Source: Bordetella ansorpii
Lineage (GTDB): Bacteria; Pseudomonadota; Gammaproteobacteria; Burkholderiales; Burkholderiaceae_B
Reading direction: 5' to 3'
DNA: 64,000 nt
NCBI RefSeq assembly: GCF_900078315.1
Contig: NZ_FKBS01000025.1
Span: 62,001 to 126,000 of the forward strand
A program made the translations under genes and the position numbers. Below the pieces are notes generated by a model that was not told the origin of the DNA, made no database searches, and was given only the letters and a program-made list of their open reading frames with translations. Shown in pieces: positions 62,022 to 64,000 of this stretch (within the stretch, counting starts at the first letter, position 1; the number at the start of each line of letters is the position of its first letter).

Positions 62022-64000
62022 CGTTGAAGCAGAAGAACAAAACCGGCAGCGGCAGCCGTTTGCCGGCGCCCACTGCATTGTTTGCCAGCGTGTTGGCGGC
62101 GGCCACCGCGCTGTCGGGTTGCGCCGCGCCGCAAGACGGCGCCGAGGGCGGTCCCCTGCTGCCCGCGATCGCGGATGCCGCCGACGTGCCGGCCACCCGC
62201 GTCACGGTGCAGCCTTCGCAGGCCGGCGACCGGCCCATGACCGGTGTGGCCCCGCCGCCGGCATCTCCTCGGCCTCGGCGTACCTTCACGCCGTCGTTCA
62301 GCGAGCCCGAACCGCTGCCCGCGCCCAGATCCTCGCACGCGGCCCCCCCAACTCCGGCGCCCACGTCCGCCAACTCGCCCGATCGCCCCTCGAGCGGCGG
62401 CAAGAACGATGTGATGCTCAACTTCGTGGACACCGATATTCCCTCGGTGCTGCGCGTCATGGCCCGTTTCACCGGCCGCAATTTTCTGGTGGATCCTCGC
62501 GTCAAGGGCAACTTGAACCTGGTATCCGAGCGCCCAGTTTCGCCTGACGCCGCATACGGCATGCTGCTGGCCTCGCTGCGCATGGCCGGCTTCGCCGCGG
62601 TGGACGTGGCGGGCGGAACGCGGGTGGTGCCGGAGGCCGACGCAAAACTGCAGAGCAGTCCCGTGGTGACCAGCGGCGCGGGCCCGAACCCTTCGCCTTC
62701 GGCGGGGTCGATCGTGACCCGGACCTTCCGCCTGAGCTACGAGAACGCGGCATCGCTGGTCCCCGTACTGCGGCCGATGATCGCCACGAACAATCCCATC
62801 ACCGCCTCCGCTGGCAGCAACAGCCTGGTGATTACCGACTACGCCGACAACCTGGACCGGATCGCGCGGATCATCGCCAGCATCGACACCCCTTCCTCGT
62901 TGAGCACCGCCGTCGTGAAGATCCGCCAGGGCATCGCGATGGACATCGCAGACGTGGCCAGCCAGTTGCTGGACGCCCAGCAACAAGGCCCCGACGCGAC
63001 GCAGCGCATCGTCGTGGTGGCCGATCCACGCGCCAACAACGTGGTCATCCGCGCCAGCAGTCCCGCGCGCGCCAAGTTCGCGCGCGACCTGATCCAGCAG
63101 CTGGACGACGCCCAGGCCGATCCCGACAATCTGCACGTCGTCTACCTGCGCAATGCCCAGGCCACCCATCTGGCCGAGGTCCTGCGAGGCGTGCTGACCG
63201 GAGACAGCGGCACGTCGGGACAGGCGGGCGGCGCGGACGCCGCCGTGCGTGCCGCGCTGGGCGCGGGCGGCATGCTCAGCGGCGGCGGCCAGGCGGGAAG
63301 CAACGGCGGCAGTGCCTCCAGCGGCACGACCCGCACCTCCTCTTCCGGCAACACGGCATCCAGCACCACGGGCGGCCTGGGCTCGTCCGGCAGCAGCCTG
63401 CGCAATGCCAACGGCGCCTATGCCGGAGGTTCGTCAAGCGGCAGCGGCACGAACCAGACCGGCAACGGCCAGCAGGCCTTCTCGGCGGGAGGCGTCACCA
63501 TCCAGGCCGACTCGACCACCAATACGCTGATCATCAATGGGCCCGAGCCCATGTATCGCAGCCTGCGCAAAGTGATCGACATGCTGGACCAGCGGCGCGC
63601 ACAGGTGCTGGTGGAAAGCCTGATCGTCGAAGTCACCGAAACCGACGCCGCGCAACTGGGTATCCAGTGGATGGCAGGCAACGGCCGCGTCTTCGGCGGA
63701 GCGAACTTCGGCGGCACAAGCATCAACACCAACGCCACCACCGGCATCGACGCGCTTCCCTCCGGGCTGAACATCGGCGTGATGCGCGGCTCGATCAATC
63801 TGCCTGGCATCGGTGAAGTGCTGAACCTGCAGCTCCTGGCCCGTGCCCTGCAGTCGCGTGACGGCGCAAACATCCTCTCGACGCCCAATCTGCTGACGCT
63901 GGACAACGAACCCGCCACCATCATGGTGGGTCAGACCGTACCGTTCGTATCGGGACAGTACGTCACCACGGGCGGCGGCGGCAGCGACAACCCCTTCCAG
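62018..64000 (+). CDS. gspD: Type II secretion secretin GspD with a lipobox (Hxc-like liposecretin), 3' end cut by window edge
   Basis: The start is a GTG at 62018 overlapping the gspM stop (GTGA); 661 residues are visible. The N terminus MTLKQKNKTGSGSRLP and a hydrophobic stretch end in ALSGC, a lipobox, giving lipidation at C35. After a Pro-rich linker come N0 (VMLNFVDTDIPSVLRVMARF), N1 to N3 repeats (VKIRQGIAMDIADVASQLLD, VVADPRANNVVIRAS, VVYLRNAQATHLAEVLRGVL), a Gly/Ser-rich insertion, and the start of the secretin C domain (VLVESLIVEVTETDAAQLGI, LNLQLLARALQSRDGANILS). Lipidation would let the channel reach the outer membrane without a pilotin, as known for HxcQ of Pseudomonas. Confidence 0.92.
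   Translation, partial: MTLKQKNKTGSGSRLPAPTALFASVLAAATALSGCAAPQDGAEGGPLLPAIADAADVPATRVTVQPSQAGDRPMTGVAPPPASPRPRRTFTPSFSEPEPLPAPRSSHAAPPTPAPTSANSPDRPSSGGKNDVMLNFVDTDIPSVLRVMARFTGRNFLVDPRVKGNLNLVSERPVSPDAAYGMLLASLRMAGFAAVDVAGGTRVVPEADAKLQSSPVVTSGAGPNPSPSAGSIVTRTFRLSYENAASLVPVLRPMIATNNPITASAGSNSLVITDYADNLDRIARIIASIDTPSSLSTAVVKIRQGIAMDIADVASQLLDAQQQGPDATQRIVVVADPRANNVVIRASSPARAKFARDLIQQLDDAQADPDNLHVVYLRNAQATHLAEVLRGVLTGDSGTSGQAGGADAAVRAALGAGGMLSGGGQAGSNGGSASSGTTRTSSSGNTASSTTGGLGSSGSSLRNANGAYAGGSSSGSGTNQTGNGQQAFSAGGVTIQADSTTNTLIINGPEPMYRSLRKVIDMLDQRRAQVLVESLIVEVTETDAAQLGIQWMAGNGRVFGGANFGGTSINTNATTGIDALPSGLNIGVMRGSINLPGIGEVLNLQLLARALQSRDGANILSTPNLLTLDNEPATIMVGQTVPFVSGQYVTTGGGGSDNPFQ

Overview
The window is high-GC DNA from a betaproteobacterium, most likely of the Alcaligenaceae (Bordetella/Achromobacter type). 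The evidence is a Bug-family tripartite-tricarboxylate solute-binding protein, nadC beside a NUDIX-HTH NAD regulator, a large secondary chemosensory cluster and very large filamentous-haemagglutinin-like genes. No rRNA, tRNA, CRISPR array, intact insertion sequence or phage gene was seen.

Layout. (1) Positions 1-4249: nadC (cut by the window edge) with its NadQ/NrtR-type regulator and two matching operator-like palindromes, a small unknown gene, a flavin-reductase-like protein and an AraC regulator. (2) 4442-13988: a co-directional chemosensory operon: short MCP, CheY, STAS protein, CheA, MCP, CheW, REC-EAL c-di-GMP phosphodiesterase, CheR, CheB. (3) 14255-17502: a Bug protein coupled to a short MetE-type zinc methyltransferase, and a divergent endonuclease/exonuclease/phosphatase-fold protein. 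(4) 17545-33699 and 37240-53285: two paralogous copies of one five-gene module, all on the minus strand: STN-TonB_C periplasmic protein, ECF sigma factor (here sigA), FecR-type anti-sigma protein, a ~4200-residue FHA/TpsA-like exoprotein and a second, different ECF sigma factor (sigB). (5) 33911-36428, between the modules: two translationally coupled glycan-related genes and a tiny His-rich lipoprotein. (6) Module 2 is flanked by two paralogous small proteins (36482-37120 and 53569-54372). Each joins a Phd-antitoxin-like N terminus to the N-terminal DNA-binding region of an IS5/IS1182-type transposase and has no DDE catalytic domain. (7) 54734-64000: a LysR regulator and a type II secretion cluster: gspC-like on the opposite strand, then gspH-I-J-G-K-L-M-D. 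The secretin begins with a lipobox, as in the Hxc-type systems.

The most interesting content is the duplicated surface-exoprotein regulatory module. In each copy, almost the same two-part promoter-like motif precedes both fecR and the FHA gene. The motif differs between copies (CTGCAGG-15-TCGTGTA in module 1; TTTGCGG-15-ATCCGTC in module 2) but the 7-15-7 spacing is the same. This suggests two insulated sigma/promoter pairs. By analogy with cell-surface signalling, and with the Pseudomonas PUMA3 (Vre) system that lacks a TonB-receptor barrel, the STN-TonB_C protein would sense a periplasmic signal, the FecR protein would release sigA, and sigA would switch on fecR and the exoprotein. SigB lies just beyond each exoprotein gene behind a hairpin, so it could give a second regulatory tier. 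No TpsB transporter gene is present in the window, so the export partner must lie elsewhere.
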